Positions 1-6,139 are shown, numbered from the stretch's first letter. The stretch is 7,959 nucleotides of DNA from an uncultured Ruminococcus sp. (GCA_902773165.1 CACYDO010000236.1:1-7959); one strand, 5' to 3'. Made by a program: numbers and translations. Notes: generated by a model from the sequence alone, not told the origin.

Positions 1-1
1 T

Positions 2-230
2 ATGGACAGAGGTTACGCAAGTCAAGAGCTTATTGAAATATTTTCCGAGAAATCGTACTATTTGTTTCGTCTTCGCACAAAATTCAAGACCGATGACCTT
101 TCATATTCGGTAACGGAGGACAGGGTTATATTCGATTGGTTTCCGCTGACGGGCGAATGCGGCGAGGGACTTGCGTACATCAATTTCATCGACCTGCTCA
201 CAAAAAGCCTGAAGGAGAGCAAGCGGGTGA
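2..230 (+). pseudogene. IS4-family-like transposase, internal fragment
   Basis: The first ~45 residues start with DRGY and continue with a segment containing SYYLFRLRTKF. This resembles the region around the second catalytic Asp of IS4-family DDE transposases, where D-R-G-Y/F is the usual motif. The gene enters from outside the window, so the first Asp is not seen. The C-terminal Y-(2)-R-(3)-E-(6)-K signature expected further on is absent, and from about base 150 the frame no longer reads like transposase, although it stays open to 388. It is a remnant, not a working transposase. The right edge is a guess: the debris merges into the GGDEF relic that follows. The family call rests on motif memory only. 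Confidence 0.5.
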
Positions 231-329
231 ACGTATCGAAAACTCAGACAGAAAATCCTAAATTCGCCATGAGAGTTTTCCTCATAAGGATCGGCATGGT
301 CGGAGCGGAATTCAAGGAAACGCGCCGCA

Positions 330-1199
330 TACTTCTCCGCTTTTTGGAGGGATTCTGTAAAAATAGACGCGTTTTTGGGCGAGCATAAAATAACGGTGAG
401 AATAGGTGTGTATTCCGATGACGACACAGCGCCCGACATGGAACACCGATTTGATCATGCCCGCCTTGCCTGCCGTATGCTGCGAAATAGCTATGAAACA
501 CGCTTCGTGTTCTATGATGCGGAGCTTCACAGCAAGGAGCTTCATTCCGAGCGGCTCATAAACGATATTGACCGATCGCTGAAAAGCAGTTCAAGGTCTT
601 TTTTCAGCCGAAATACAATATCTCCGGGGAAAAGCCCACGCTCGCAAGTGCAGAAGCGCTTGTTCGCTGGTTTCATCCCGAGCTCGGAAGCAGTCGATGC
701 GGGTGTAGACAGCTTCATAGCAAAGCCGCTTTTTGCGAATAATGTTATCGAAGAATTCAAGTCGGCGCTGCGAAAGAAAAACGCGTCAAAGGGCAAAATG
801 AAAAAAGCCGATCTGAAAGGAAGGAAAGTGCTGCTTGCAGAAGATGTTGAGATAAACGCGGAGATCATGACAATGGTACTCGCAATGCGGGATATACACG
901 TTGATCTTGCGTTAAACGGCAGGATCGTGGTATATAAATTTATTGCAAGCGAACCGGGACATTATGATGCGATCCTTATGAATATAAGAATGCCCGAAAT
1001 GGACGGTCTTGAAGCTTCAAGCCTGATACGCAGTCTTGACCGTGACGACGCACGAAAGATACCGATCATCGCCTTGACAGCCAACGCGTTCGACGAGGAC
1101 GTTCAGCGAAGCCTTCAGGCGGGAATGAACGCTCATTTGAGCAAGCCTATTGACAACGACGAGCTTTTCTCGGCACTCGAGAGCTTGATAAAGGATTGA
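330..1199 (+). pseudogene. Collapsed GGDEF-EAL-REC-REC signalling protein (relic)
   Basis: One open frame joins pieces of a cyclic-di-GMP and phosphorelay protein. From about 375 it reads as the end of a GGDEF domain (HKITVRIGVYSDD, then RFDHARLAC, FYDAEL, ERLINDIDRSL). At about 580-586 the homology jumps one frame: EKQFKVFFQPKYNISGEK and SAEALVRWFHPELG are the start of an EAL domain, readable at about 585-687 in another frame. Near 687-697 the first frame resumes with AGVDSFIAKPLF, the last strand and helix of a REC domain. A complete REC domain follows (about 822-1196), with LLAEDVEIN, ILMNIRMPEMDG, IALTANAF and LSKPID. In this family the residue after ILM is the phosphorylated Asp; here codon 981-983 is AAT (Asn). 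Most of the EAL domain and anything between it and the first REC are missing. The missing phospho-acceptor, frame jump and internal deletions all point to a dead gene. The terminal REC is long enough to be translated alone, but no clear ribosome site marks a start. Confidence 0.7.
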
Positions 1200-1264
1200 A
1201 AGTGGGTTGCTCACCGAAAAAGTTTTTCAAATGCTTGTGGAGTATGTACAGCATATCAAAACCG

Positions 1265-1291
1265 TATAATCAGAAATTATATGAAAGGCGG
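1265..1291 (+). promoter_or_regulatory. -10 box and ribosome site of the small gene at 1300
   Basis: A perfect TATAAT lies at 1265-1270, but I see no good -35 at 16-18 bases upstream, so this is a partial promoter call. The ribosome site AAAGGCGG at 1284-1291 sits 8 bases before the GTG at 1300 and is the reason for choosing that start. Confidence 0.4.
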
Positions 1292-1299
1292 TAGGCTTT

Positions 1300-1524
1300 G
1301 TGAGTATAAGAGAAATTGCATATAGCATTTTTCAGCAGTTTTCCGATGAAGAATTGGAAGGGTTTGTGTTATTATTCGGCGGGCTTCATCCACCTGTAAC
1401 GAACGATAAGAAAAAAGCATTTGCAGAGCTTGAACAGCAGAAGACAAAATTCTCTCCGCCGATCGATGACGATAGGGAAGAGCTCGCTCGTCTGTTGAGG
1501 GAGAAGTATGATAGTCTTGGTTGA
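1300..1524 (+). CDS. Small antitoxin-like protein (74 aa), family not certain
   Basis: This is a complete 74-residue gene starting with GTG behind AAAGGCGG. The N-terminal half (SIREIAYSIFQQF, then DEELEGFVLLFG) predicts two amphipathic helices. The C-terminal half is charged and Pro-rich in its middle (FSPPIDDDREELARLLREKY). There is no signal peptide or membrane segment. Size, layout and the overlapping ORF that follows are what one sees in type II antitoxins, with a dimerising N-terminal part and a C-terminal tail that wraps a toxin. I believe similar SIREIAYSIF-type proteins sit next to PIN-domain genes in Clostridia, but this is recollection and not a search result. If the neighbour is a toxin stub, this gene is an orphan antitoxin that may still autoregulate. 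A hypothetical protein of another kind is equally possible. Confidence 0.55.
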   Translation: MSIREIAYSIFQQFSDEELEGFVLLFGGLHPPVTNDKKKAFAELEQQKTKFSPPIDDDREELARLLREKYDSLG

Positions 1525-1558
1525 TGTATTTATTTTGTTTTTATACTTTGAATTTTAG
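1508..1558 (+). pseudogene. 16-codon ORF, possible stub of a PIN-domain (VapC-like) toxin
   Basis: The ATG at 1508 overlaps the last 17 bases of the preceding small gene, the usual arrangement of antitoxin-toxin pairs. It encodes MIVLVDVFILFLYFEF before TAG at 1556. PIN-domain toxins typically begin M-x-hydrophobic-hydrophobic-hydrophobic-D-x-N-hydrophobic-hydrophobic-hydrophobic-D. Here the first Asp (residue 6) is present, but the Asn position is Phe and nothing PIN-like follows the stop. If the reading is right, the toxin has been deleted down to its first strand. The match is short, so chance is a serious alternative. Confidence 0.28.
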
Positions 1559-1570
1559 TGAAACGATAAC

Positions 1571-1606
1571 GGCGAGTAGGGAAGACCTGCCCGCCGCTTT
1601 TCTTTA
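1571..1606 (+). terminator. Intrinsic terminator after the antitoxin-like gene
   Basis: GGCG (1571-1574) pairs with CGCC (1591-1594), and GTAGG (1576-1580) pairs with CCTGC (1586-1590). There is one A-C mismatch, one G-U pair and a 5-base loop, followed by a T-rich tract GCTTTTCTTT. The T tail is only on the + side, so it ends rightward transcription. Confidence 0.6.
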
Positions 1607-1680
1607 TAAATGTCTTGCTCGGAGCCAAGAGAAGCTTGCGCTTATATTGCCGTGTTCTGTACCAAATGAGCTCACTGTGA

Positions 1681-3054
1681 TTAGATTCCAAAATATAATG
1701 TTTTCCCATCAATAAGGGAAAAATCATCTGTCTCATTAAAAGAAAAGCCACCTGTGCATACAAAGCCTACACCTGATACACATATACCTTTAATGTTATC
1801 AAGCTGTGCTTTTTCTTCCCGACATTCTTCAATGGTCATTGGTCTGTCATAGTATTTGCATTCGCAGAAGTCAAATTGTTCTCCGCGTCTGATAACGCAG
1901 TCGAATTCACCGTTTGTTTTTGTGGCGGGATCATCGTACCAATAGCTGCCGAAATCATCAATATCGGGGTATTTACCAAGTATAACCGCTCTGTGGAAAT
2001 ATTGCAGGGCGACACCTTCAAACCTTCTGCTTATGAACTGCTCCACCACGGACGAGATATTTCTGTTGTAGTACTGCTCTTCGCCGATCCTTGATATTGT
2101 TCCCGTCTTGCCAAAAATGAATGTGAAGTAAAAACGCATCAGATTATCGACGATCTCATAGAACTGCTTTTTCTTATCGTTCCTGCGGTTGATCGGTTCG
2201 GTTTTCTGAATAGTCTCCATATCGAGCAGGATCTTTAACTGCTTATCTAACAATCCCGTCTCACTATTAGCTATTTTTTCCCTGATTTCGGAGTATCGCT
2301 TCTTACCATTGCCGAGTATTTCCAATATTCGTGCGTCAAAGGTTTTTTGTATCTCTTTCAGCATGACATTCTCAATATGCGATCTTATCAGACCGTTCTC
2401 GGGCAGCAGAAATCTTTCGATGTTTTCACGAAACGACACATCTGTATCAAGATTTTCCAATACATAGGGGCTTCCTCCGAAAACGGCATAGAAAGCGACC
2501 TTATCCCTTACAGAAAGCTGAGGGTAGAATTTAGCTGCGTCAAGATAATCAAAATCACGAATATGTTGTATCAGTGAAAATCTGCCAAATAAAGGGTTGC
2601 CTTCTTCAAGCAGCTCCTTCATGACTGTGATATACGAGCCGCAAAGTATCAGCTTGACATTTTCGGGGAGCTTGTCGATCACCGCCTGCATATAGGAATC
2701 GACTTCGTTTTTCTTTTTTGTCTGCTTCAAGTACGGATACTCATCAATGATCAGAAGAATCTTTTTATCCTGTTTTTTCAGATAGTCCATCATTGCAAAA
2801 AGAGAATCGAATTGTATATTCGGCAGATCCAAACCTTCCGAAACACTTCTGTAGATCAATTCAAGATTGCCTTCAAAGGTGCTTGCGACGCACATATGAT
2901 TGATAACAACACCGTTAAAGCTCTTTGCAGCTTCCTTTATCAAAGTGGACTTACCGACTCTGCGTTTGCCATATATCAGTACCGCTGTTTTGCGTTTCCA
3001 TGAAGAAAGCTCGGTTGAAAGCTGTTGCAGCTCCTTTTCTCTTCCAATAAACAT
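1681..3054 (-). CDS. ATP-binding protein, archaeal-ATPase (ATPase_2) type with C-terminal DUF234-like domain
   Basis: This 457-residue protein starts at the ATG at 3054 (MFIGREKEL). It matches the STAND/AAA-like archaeal ATPase group: FIGREKEL at 3-9, Walker A GKRRVGKST at 29-37, and Walker B ILLIIDEYPYL with D104-E105. A CGSY motif follows in the sensor position, then a winged-helix-like middle (RYSEIREKIA). The C-terminal part contains GEFDCVIRR...FDFCECKY, an acidic residue then E-x-K pattern like the PD-(D/E)xK nuclease fold seen in DUF234. The length fits the family (about 450-480). The frame stays open 14 codons further to 3096, but FIGRE normally begins these proteins, and AGGAAA lies about 11 bases before 3054. 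It is single, leftward and flanked by unrelated debris. Its function is unknown: members are common in gut Clostridia and archaea, often in many copies. A genome-defence or toxin-like role is speculation. All key ATPase residues are present, so it is probably intact. Confidence 0.88.
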   Translation of the reverse strand: MFIGREKELQQLSTELSSWKRKTAVLIYGKRRVGKSTLIKEAAKSFNGVVINHMCVASTFEGNLELIYRSVSEGLDLPNIQFDSLFAMMDYLKKQDKKILLIIDEYPYLKQTKKKNEVDSYMQAVIDKLPENVKLILCGSYITVMKELLEEGNPLFGRFSLIQHIRDFDYLDAAKFYPQLSVRDKVAFYAVFGGSPYVLENLDTDVSFRENIERFLLPENGLIRSHIENVMLKEIQKTFDARILEILGNGKKRYSEIREKIANSETGLLDKQLKILLDMETIQKTEPINRRNDKKKQFYEIVDNLMRFYFTFIFGKTGTISRIGEEQYYNRNISSVVEQFISRRFEGVALQYFHRAVILGKYPDIDDFGSYWYDDPATKTNGEFDCVIRRGEQFDFCECKYYDRPMTIEECREEKAQLDNIKGICVSGVGFVCTGGFSFNETDDFSLIDGKTLYFGI

Positions 3055-3070
3055 ACAATCACATCTTTCC

Positions 3071-3099
3071 TGAATACAATTATTCTGAATAATCATTCA
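3071..3099 (-). promoter_or_regulatory. Palindrome in the ATPase leader (possible operator or hairpin)
   Basis: ATTATTC (3079-3085) and GAATAAT (3087-3093) form a perfect 7-bp inverted repeat around one base. The outer arms TGAAT (3071-3075) and ATTCA (3095-3099) extend it with a small asymmetry. It lies just after the predicted transcript start and before the ribosome site, where a repressor operator would sit. It is AT-rich, so it would be a weak RNA hairpin; a DNA operator is the likelier reading. Confidence 0.4.
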
Positions 3100-3110
3100 G
3101 TATTGATTTA

Positions 3111-3139
3111 ATTGTATCACGGTGAAACGTAAAAGTCAA
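3111..3139 (-). promoter_or_regulatory. Sigma-A promoter of the archaeal-type ATPase gene
   Basis: On the minus strand TTGACT (3139-3134), a 17-base spacer and TACAAT (3116-3111) make a near-consensus promoter. Transcription should start near 3104, giving a leader of about 50 bases to the ATG at 3054. That also argues against the upstream ATG at 3096, which would lie only about 8 bases from the transcript end. Confidence 0.75.
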
Positions 3140-3196
3140 GTATCTGAAATTGTGTTCAGTGAAAACATATTCAGCAAGATTGTGATTTTTTCCCTG

Positions 3197-3931
3197 CTAT
3201 TCCAGCTTATCCCACATCTCGTCTGCCATAGCCTTGATCGTGTCGATGTTATTCTCATACACAAATTTATCTCCGTGATTTATCCCAACGATCACACGCA
3301 GATATTTTCCGTCATCGCGGCGTCGGTTTCCGGTTCTTGCAGAATAACAATTGAGCTGATATCGCCTTTTGATATAATCCGGCTCTTCTTCGTCCATTAT
3401 CCAAACAAACAACGCAGCACGCTCGTTTTCTTTTAAATGACTGCCGCCAAAGTGGTGGCGCAGCAATGCAATCAAATAACGATGCTGTCTGATCTTGGCG
3501 TCAAGGTCATCTATCTTGCAGTCTTCGTTGTAATATGTTCGGAAAAATAGAACCTTTTGATCGCCGACCGTGCCGAACTCAAAACAAAGTCTTGTATCTT
3601 TGGCGGAAATAGTATTTGTATCAAAACTATATTCGTGATTCAGCGGCATCAGCCGATAGTACGCCAAATACAAGTCGTCATCAGTAATTTTGTCATGCTC
3701 TATAAAAACCGCCCACTCGGCTTTTCTGACACTTGATATAAGTTCTTGTATCTGTGTATTAAGGCTGTCAGCGATATCATTAACCTGACGCATATACGGT
3801 TCTAAATATGAAATGTCCCTTATAGAGAATTCTTTTTTTGACAGATATCTTGATATCTGTCTCAATCGATCGCAACATCAGTCAACTCTATCATAAACTG
3901 GCATTTTATCAAAATGATTTCTGTCAATCAT
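3197..3931 (-). pseudogene. Unknown cytoplasmic protein interrupted by an in-frame TGA
   Basis: From an ATG at 3931, with AAAGGAG at 3949-3943, the frame reads MIDRNHFDKMPVYDRVD, then TGA at 3880-3878. It continues in the same frame CCDRLRQISRYLSKKEFSI to TAG at 3197. A complete product would be about 244 residues. Restart at TTG 3865 would give 222 residues, but no ribosome site supports it. The protein is soluble, rich in charged and aromatic residues, with a helical N-terminal third and later segments FFRTYYNED, LLRHHFGGSHL and a terminal DTIKAMADEMWDKLE. I do not recognise the family. The sequence before and after the TGA has the same character and the best ribosome site is before it, so a nonsense mutation is the simplest reading; recoding or restart are alternatives. 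It is six bases downstream of another unknown gene and probably was co-transcribed with it. Confidence 0.6.
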
Positions 3932-3937
3932 GCAGCT

Positions 3938-4189
3938 TCACTCTCCTTTATCATAAAACCATTTTGGCGTTTCGATTTTGTAATTCTTAAATTTGGAGTC
4001 CGAAATATCGTCCAATTCATACGTATGAAATCTAACTTCGATATAGTGCCAATAGGTCTCGTCCTTATGAAGCCATTCACCTTCGCTTCCTTCATACGTA
4101 TAGTTGAAGCGTCTACCGTAACAAAATCCGTTGTTCATGAGCCATTGTTCCGCTTGCTTTTTCGTGCTGAAGGCTTGATCATTCGCCCT
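3938..4189 (-). pseudogene. Unknown gene, 5'-truncated; first gene of the leftward unknown pair
   Basis: The frame is open from 4189 to TGA at 3938 (84 codons) and reads like a real protein: FSTKKQAEQWLMNNGFCYGR, then YEGSEGEWLHKDETYWHY, IEVRFHTYELDDI and a basic-aromatic end PKWFYDKGE. An ATG at 4138 would give 66 residues, but the coding character clearly continues upstream of it (QAEQWL). The better reading is therefore a gene that has lost its 5' end near 4170-4190, where a rightward DUF5688 fragment begins. Its last codons contain the AAAGGAG ribosome site of the next gene, so the two were translationally linked. No family is recognised; the aromatic-rich tail has no obvious motif. Confidence 0.5.
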
Positions 4190-4750
4190 TTAAACTATGA
4201 TCTGCACAAGCGTTTTCTCGGCGGAGCGATTTACAAGAAATACGATGACATTGTTTTAGCGGTATATCAAAAGGTGAGCGTTTATGATGGGATTCTTTCC
4301 ACAAGAAAGATTCTGAAAACCGACTTGGAAAGATGGGATATGGTTGGCAAGGAAGAAGAAATCTTCCAAGCCGCCCTGCTCAATTCACAGCGTTTGGATC
4401 CTGCAAGTGTATTTGATAAGCATACACTGAGACGGTATGATTTTATTGCAGATAATTTCACTAAAAGAGATATTTCGATGATAAAAGGTCAATTTCTCTT
4501 ATCAACTTTCAATTCTACCAACGGAGCGGTATCTTTCTTTTACCCCGGTGTGGCAGAAAAGCTGTTTAGAATTATGGGCGGAGAATTTGATATAGTTTTT
4601 ATGAATGTCAACGATGTCATGATTTATGAAAAAAATCATCCACAAGCCGAATGCGCAGCCCAAATGGCAGCTGATTCACCAATTTTCGGAGAAATGTTGT
4701 CGGGGAAATGCTACAGATACGATGGAAAGAAACTGTATGCAATCAAGTAA
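4168..4750 (+). pseudogene. DUF5688-family protein, C-terminal part only
   Basis: About 190 residues match what I know of DUF5688 proteins, which are abundant in Lachnospiraceae and Oscillospiraceae: LIIRPLNYDLHK, then a KYDDIVLAVYQKV strand, ERWDMVGKEEEIFQAALLNS, FNSTNGAVSFFYPGVAEKL and FDIVFMNVNDVMIYEK. The family is usually about 300 residues. The N-terminal region is missing: the frame is open back to 3914, but that stretch is antisense to the leftward unknown gene and does not resemble DUF5688. No start codon with a ribosome site precedes the matching part. It is therefore a 5'-truncated gene ending at a strong terminator. The biochemical function of the family is unknown. Confidence 0.62.
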
Positions 4751-4762
4751 TAAAGACTAAAC

Positions 4763-4798
4763 AAAACGCAGACAGTCATTGATAGCTGTCTGCGTTTT
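4763..4798 (+). terminator. Strong intrinsic terminator (13-bp perfect stem)
   Basis: AAAACGCAGACAG (4763-4775) and CTGTCTGCGTTTT (4786-4798) are perfect inverted repeats around a 10-base loop. With A-run and T-run on both sides it can work in both directions. It separates the DUF5688 fragment from the MNT/HEPN operon. Confidence 0.85.
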
Positions 4799-4843
4799 AC
4801 AATAACTCTGTCGTTTTTTCATTTACATAAGTTTGTATGCCTG

Positions 4844-4872
4844 TTGACTATTTGTAGATCGAAGGGTATAAT
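4844..4872 (+). promoter_or_regulatory. Sigma-A promoter of the MNT/HEPN operon
   Basis: TTGACT (4844-4849), a 17-base spacer and a perfect TATAAT (4867-4872). The predicted start is near 4879, giving a short leader of about 25 bases to the ATG at 4905. Nothing comparable precedes the second module, so this promoter probably drives all four reading frames. Confidence 0.85.
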
Positions 4873-4904
4873 AATAACAGAATCTCGTTGAGGAGACTGG
4901 TGAT

Positions 4905-5186
4905 ATGAGTATTGAAGAAATAAAAAAGGCGGTTATGCTTATTGTCGGAAATTACCCTATCAGTCGCGTTGTTCTGTTTGGTTCTCGTGCAAACGGTACG
5001 GCAAAAGAAGACAGCGATGTTGACTTTATTATTGAATTCGGAAGTCCTGTAACTCTCATCACCATCGCTGCGATTACTCAGGAGCTTGAAGAAATCTTGC
5101 ATAAAAGCGTAGATATAATTCATGGTCCATTAAAAAGCAGTGACCTTCTTGAGATTTATAAGGAGATAGAGATTTATGCAGCGTAG
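4905..5186 (+). CDS. mntA: MNT-type nucleotidyltransferase, MntA antitoxin (first copy)
   Basis: This 93-residue minimal nucleotidyltransferase follows GAGGAG. The pol-beta signature is complete: G26-S27, ten residues, then D38-V39-D40, with the third acidic residue likely D70 in the following KSVDIIHG strand. In type VII toxin-antitoxin systems such proteins use ATP to AMPylate the partner HEPN toxin on a Tyr near its active site, which neutralises it. The gene overlaps the next start codon by 11 bases (ATG at 5176, TAG at 5184), the same geometry as in the second module downstream. Its own HEPN partner is reduced to 20 codons, so it is either an orphan antitoxin, perhaps acting on the second HEPN, or redundant. 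Family and catalytic residues are seen; the antitoxin role is by family knowledge. Confidence 0.85.
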   Translation: MSIEEIKKAVMLIVGNYPISRVVLFGSRANGTAKEDSDVDFIIEFGSPVTLITIAAITQELEEILHKSVDIIHGPLKSSDLLEIYKEIEIYAA

Positions 5187-5238
5187 ATATCGGATTGTAA
5201 TAGAAAAAATAATAAGAGAGATTGATACAGCTTTTTGA
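5176..5238 (+). pseudogene. HEPN (HepT, DUF86) toxin, 20-codon stub
   Basis: MQRRYRIVIEKIIREIDTAF then TGA. The sequence resembles the first helix of DUF86/HepT proteins (charged start, then IIRKII or IEKII). It begins with the same 11-base overlap with its nucleotidyltransferase as the intact pair at 5566. The rest of the domain, including R-x4-H-x-Y, is gone. An 11-base string ATACAGCTTTT at 5225-5235, just before the stop, recurs at 5639-5649 in the intact hepT at nearly the same place in the protein (TAF), which supports homology. Confidence 0.6.
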
Positions 5239-5279
5239 GAATGGTGAAATATATAAGACTTTTCAAGGGGGATGACTAT

Positions 5280-5576
5280 ATGAGTAAGGAGAACACTGTC
5301 ATGTTGAAAAATATTATCGTTCCTGTAGCTCAAAAGTATGGAGTGAAGCGAATACTACTGTTTGGCTCTATGGCAAGAGGTGACGATAACGAAGATAGCG
5401 ATTACGATTTTTTAATCTCTAAAGGAAATTTAAGAAGTCTTATACAATATGTTTCATTTGTAAGTGAGTTGGAATCATTACTGAAACGTCATGTCGATGT
5501 TATTACTGATACTTCATCAGACGAGAGTGTAATAAAAGCTGCTTTGCAGGAAGGAATTTTGATTTATGAAAGATAG
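5280..5576 (+). CDS. mntA: MNT-type nucleotidyltransferase, MntA antitoxin (second copy)
   Basis: A 98-residue protein. The start at 5280 is chosen because AAGGGGG lies 8 bases upstream; the frame is open further back but without a ribosome site. It carries G29-S30, ten residues, then D41-Y42-D43, and a third Asp likely D73 in RHVDVIT, so the catalytic set is complete. Residue identity to the first copy is modest outside the motif, so this is an old duplication or an independent arrival, not a recent copy. It overlaps hepT by 11 bases, which couples antitoxin and toxin translation. It should AMPylate the HEPN partner encoded next (family knowledge). It is probably transcribed from the promoter at 4844. 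Confidence 0.88.
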   Translation: MSKENTVMLKNIIVPVAQKYGVKRILLFGSMARGDDNEDSDYDFLISKGNLRSLIQYVSFVSELESLLKRHVDVITDTSSDESVIKAALQEGILIYER

Positions 5577-5928
5577 GAAAAGAGATTGGGTGATTATCAG
5601 GAAAATCATTAGATATTGTGACGAAATAGAAAAAACGCATACAGCTTTTAGAAACGATAAAGATTTGTTTTTTAATGAAGAAGAAGGTTTTATTTACAGA
5701 AATTCAATTACTATGCCAATAATGCAGATTGGTGAGTTGGTAAAGAACCTTTCCGAGAGTTTTACAACCGAGTATAATTCTATGCCATGGAAAGCAATTG
5801 CAGGTATGCGAGATGTTTTTGCACATCATTATGGTTCGATAGATTATGAAATGACGTGGAATACGTCTGTTGAAGATATAGCCGAACTCAGAGCATATCT
5901 TGAAAAGATAAATCTTAATGATTTATAG
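5566..5928 (+). CDS. hepT: HEPN-domain toxin HepT (DUF86), intact
   Basis: A 120-residue all-helical protein of the usual HepT size. The key motif R82-x4-H87-x-Y89 (GMRDVFAHHYG) is complete. In characterised HepT, the Arg and His form the RNase site and the Tyr is the residue AMPylated by MntA. MQIGELVKNL at 53-62 and MPWKAIAGMRD are also typical of DUF86. The ATG overlaps the upstream nucleotidyltransferase stop by 11 bases. The likely role is a ribonuclease toxin of a type VII toxin-antitoxin pair, cytoplasmic, held inactive by MntA. The intact toxin next to an intact MntA suggests a live module in an otherwise decayed region. Confidence 0.9.
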   Translation: MKDRKRDWVIIRKIIRYCDEIEKTHTAFRNDKDLFFNEEEGFIYRNSITMPIMQIGELVKNLSESFTTEYNSMPWKAIAGMRDVFAHHYGSIDYEMTWNTSVEDIAELRAYLEKINLNDL

Positions 5929-6093
5929 TAGGATATTATTAATACTCTTAGCGTTAAATAAATTACCGTAGTGGTGTGTTCACCAATCGTTAAATCGCCG
6001 AGATTTGAAAAAATCTGTTATCTATAACCTTAATCGATTATTGTGATAAAAAGCGGTGATGGAGCTGTGGGTGAGCGAGAGAGCCATTATAAA
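5929..6093 (+). other. 3' leader-less stretch after hepT; no gene seen
   Basis: These 165 bases lie between the hepT stop and its terminator. There is a small hairpin GGTG-TGTT-CACC near 5974-5985 and a weak AGATTT/AAATCT repeat near 6001-6018. I see no ORF, no promoter of good quality and no riboswitch that I recognise. It is probably a 3' untranslated region or old debris. Confidence 0.4.
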
Positions 6094-6139
6094 ACCGTCT
6101 TACGGAGATTCACGTTTCTCCATAAGACGGTATTTTTTT
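6094..6139 (+). terminator. Intrinsic terminator of the MNT/HEPN operon
   Basis: ACCGTCTTA (6094-6102) pairs with TAAGACGGT (6123-6131). After a C-A mismatch, GGAGA pairs with TCTCC. A run of seven T follows at 6133-6139. Confidence 0.85.

Noticed and set aside
101..439. 112-codon leftward ORF opposite the transposase/GGDEF debris
   Set aside because: It is antisense to recognisable GGDEF sequence and has no ribosome site or known motif.
3878..3880. Selenocysteine codon
   Set aside because: Kept only as a remote option: the downstream palindrome does not look like a bacterial SECIS element and the protein is not a known redox family.
3914..4167. N-terminal 85 codons of the long rightward frame that ends at 4750
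   Set aside because: This part is antisense to a coding-like leftward gene and does not resemble DUF5688; there is no ribosome site. Only the part from about 4168 is annotated.
5235..5279. Upstream extension of the second nucleotidyltransferase
   Set aside because: The extra codons lack a ribosome site, while AAGGGGG lies at the right distance before 5280.
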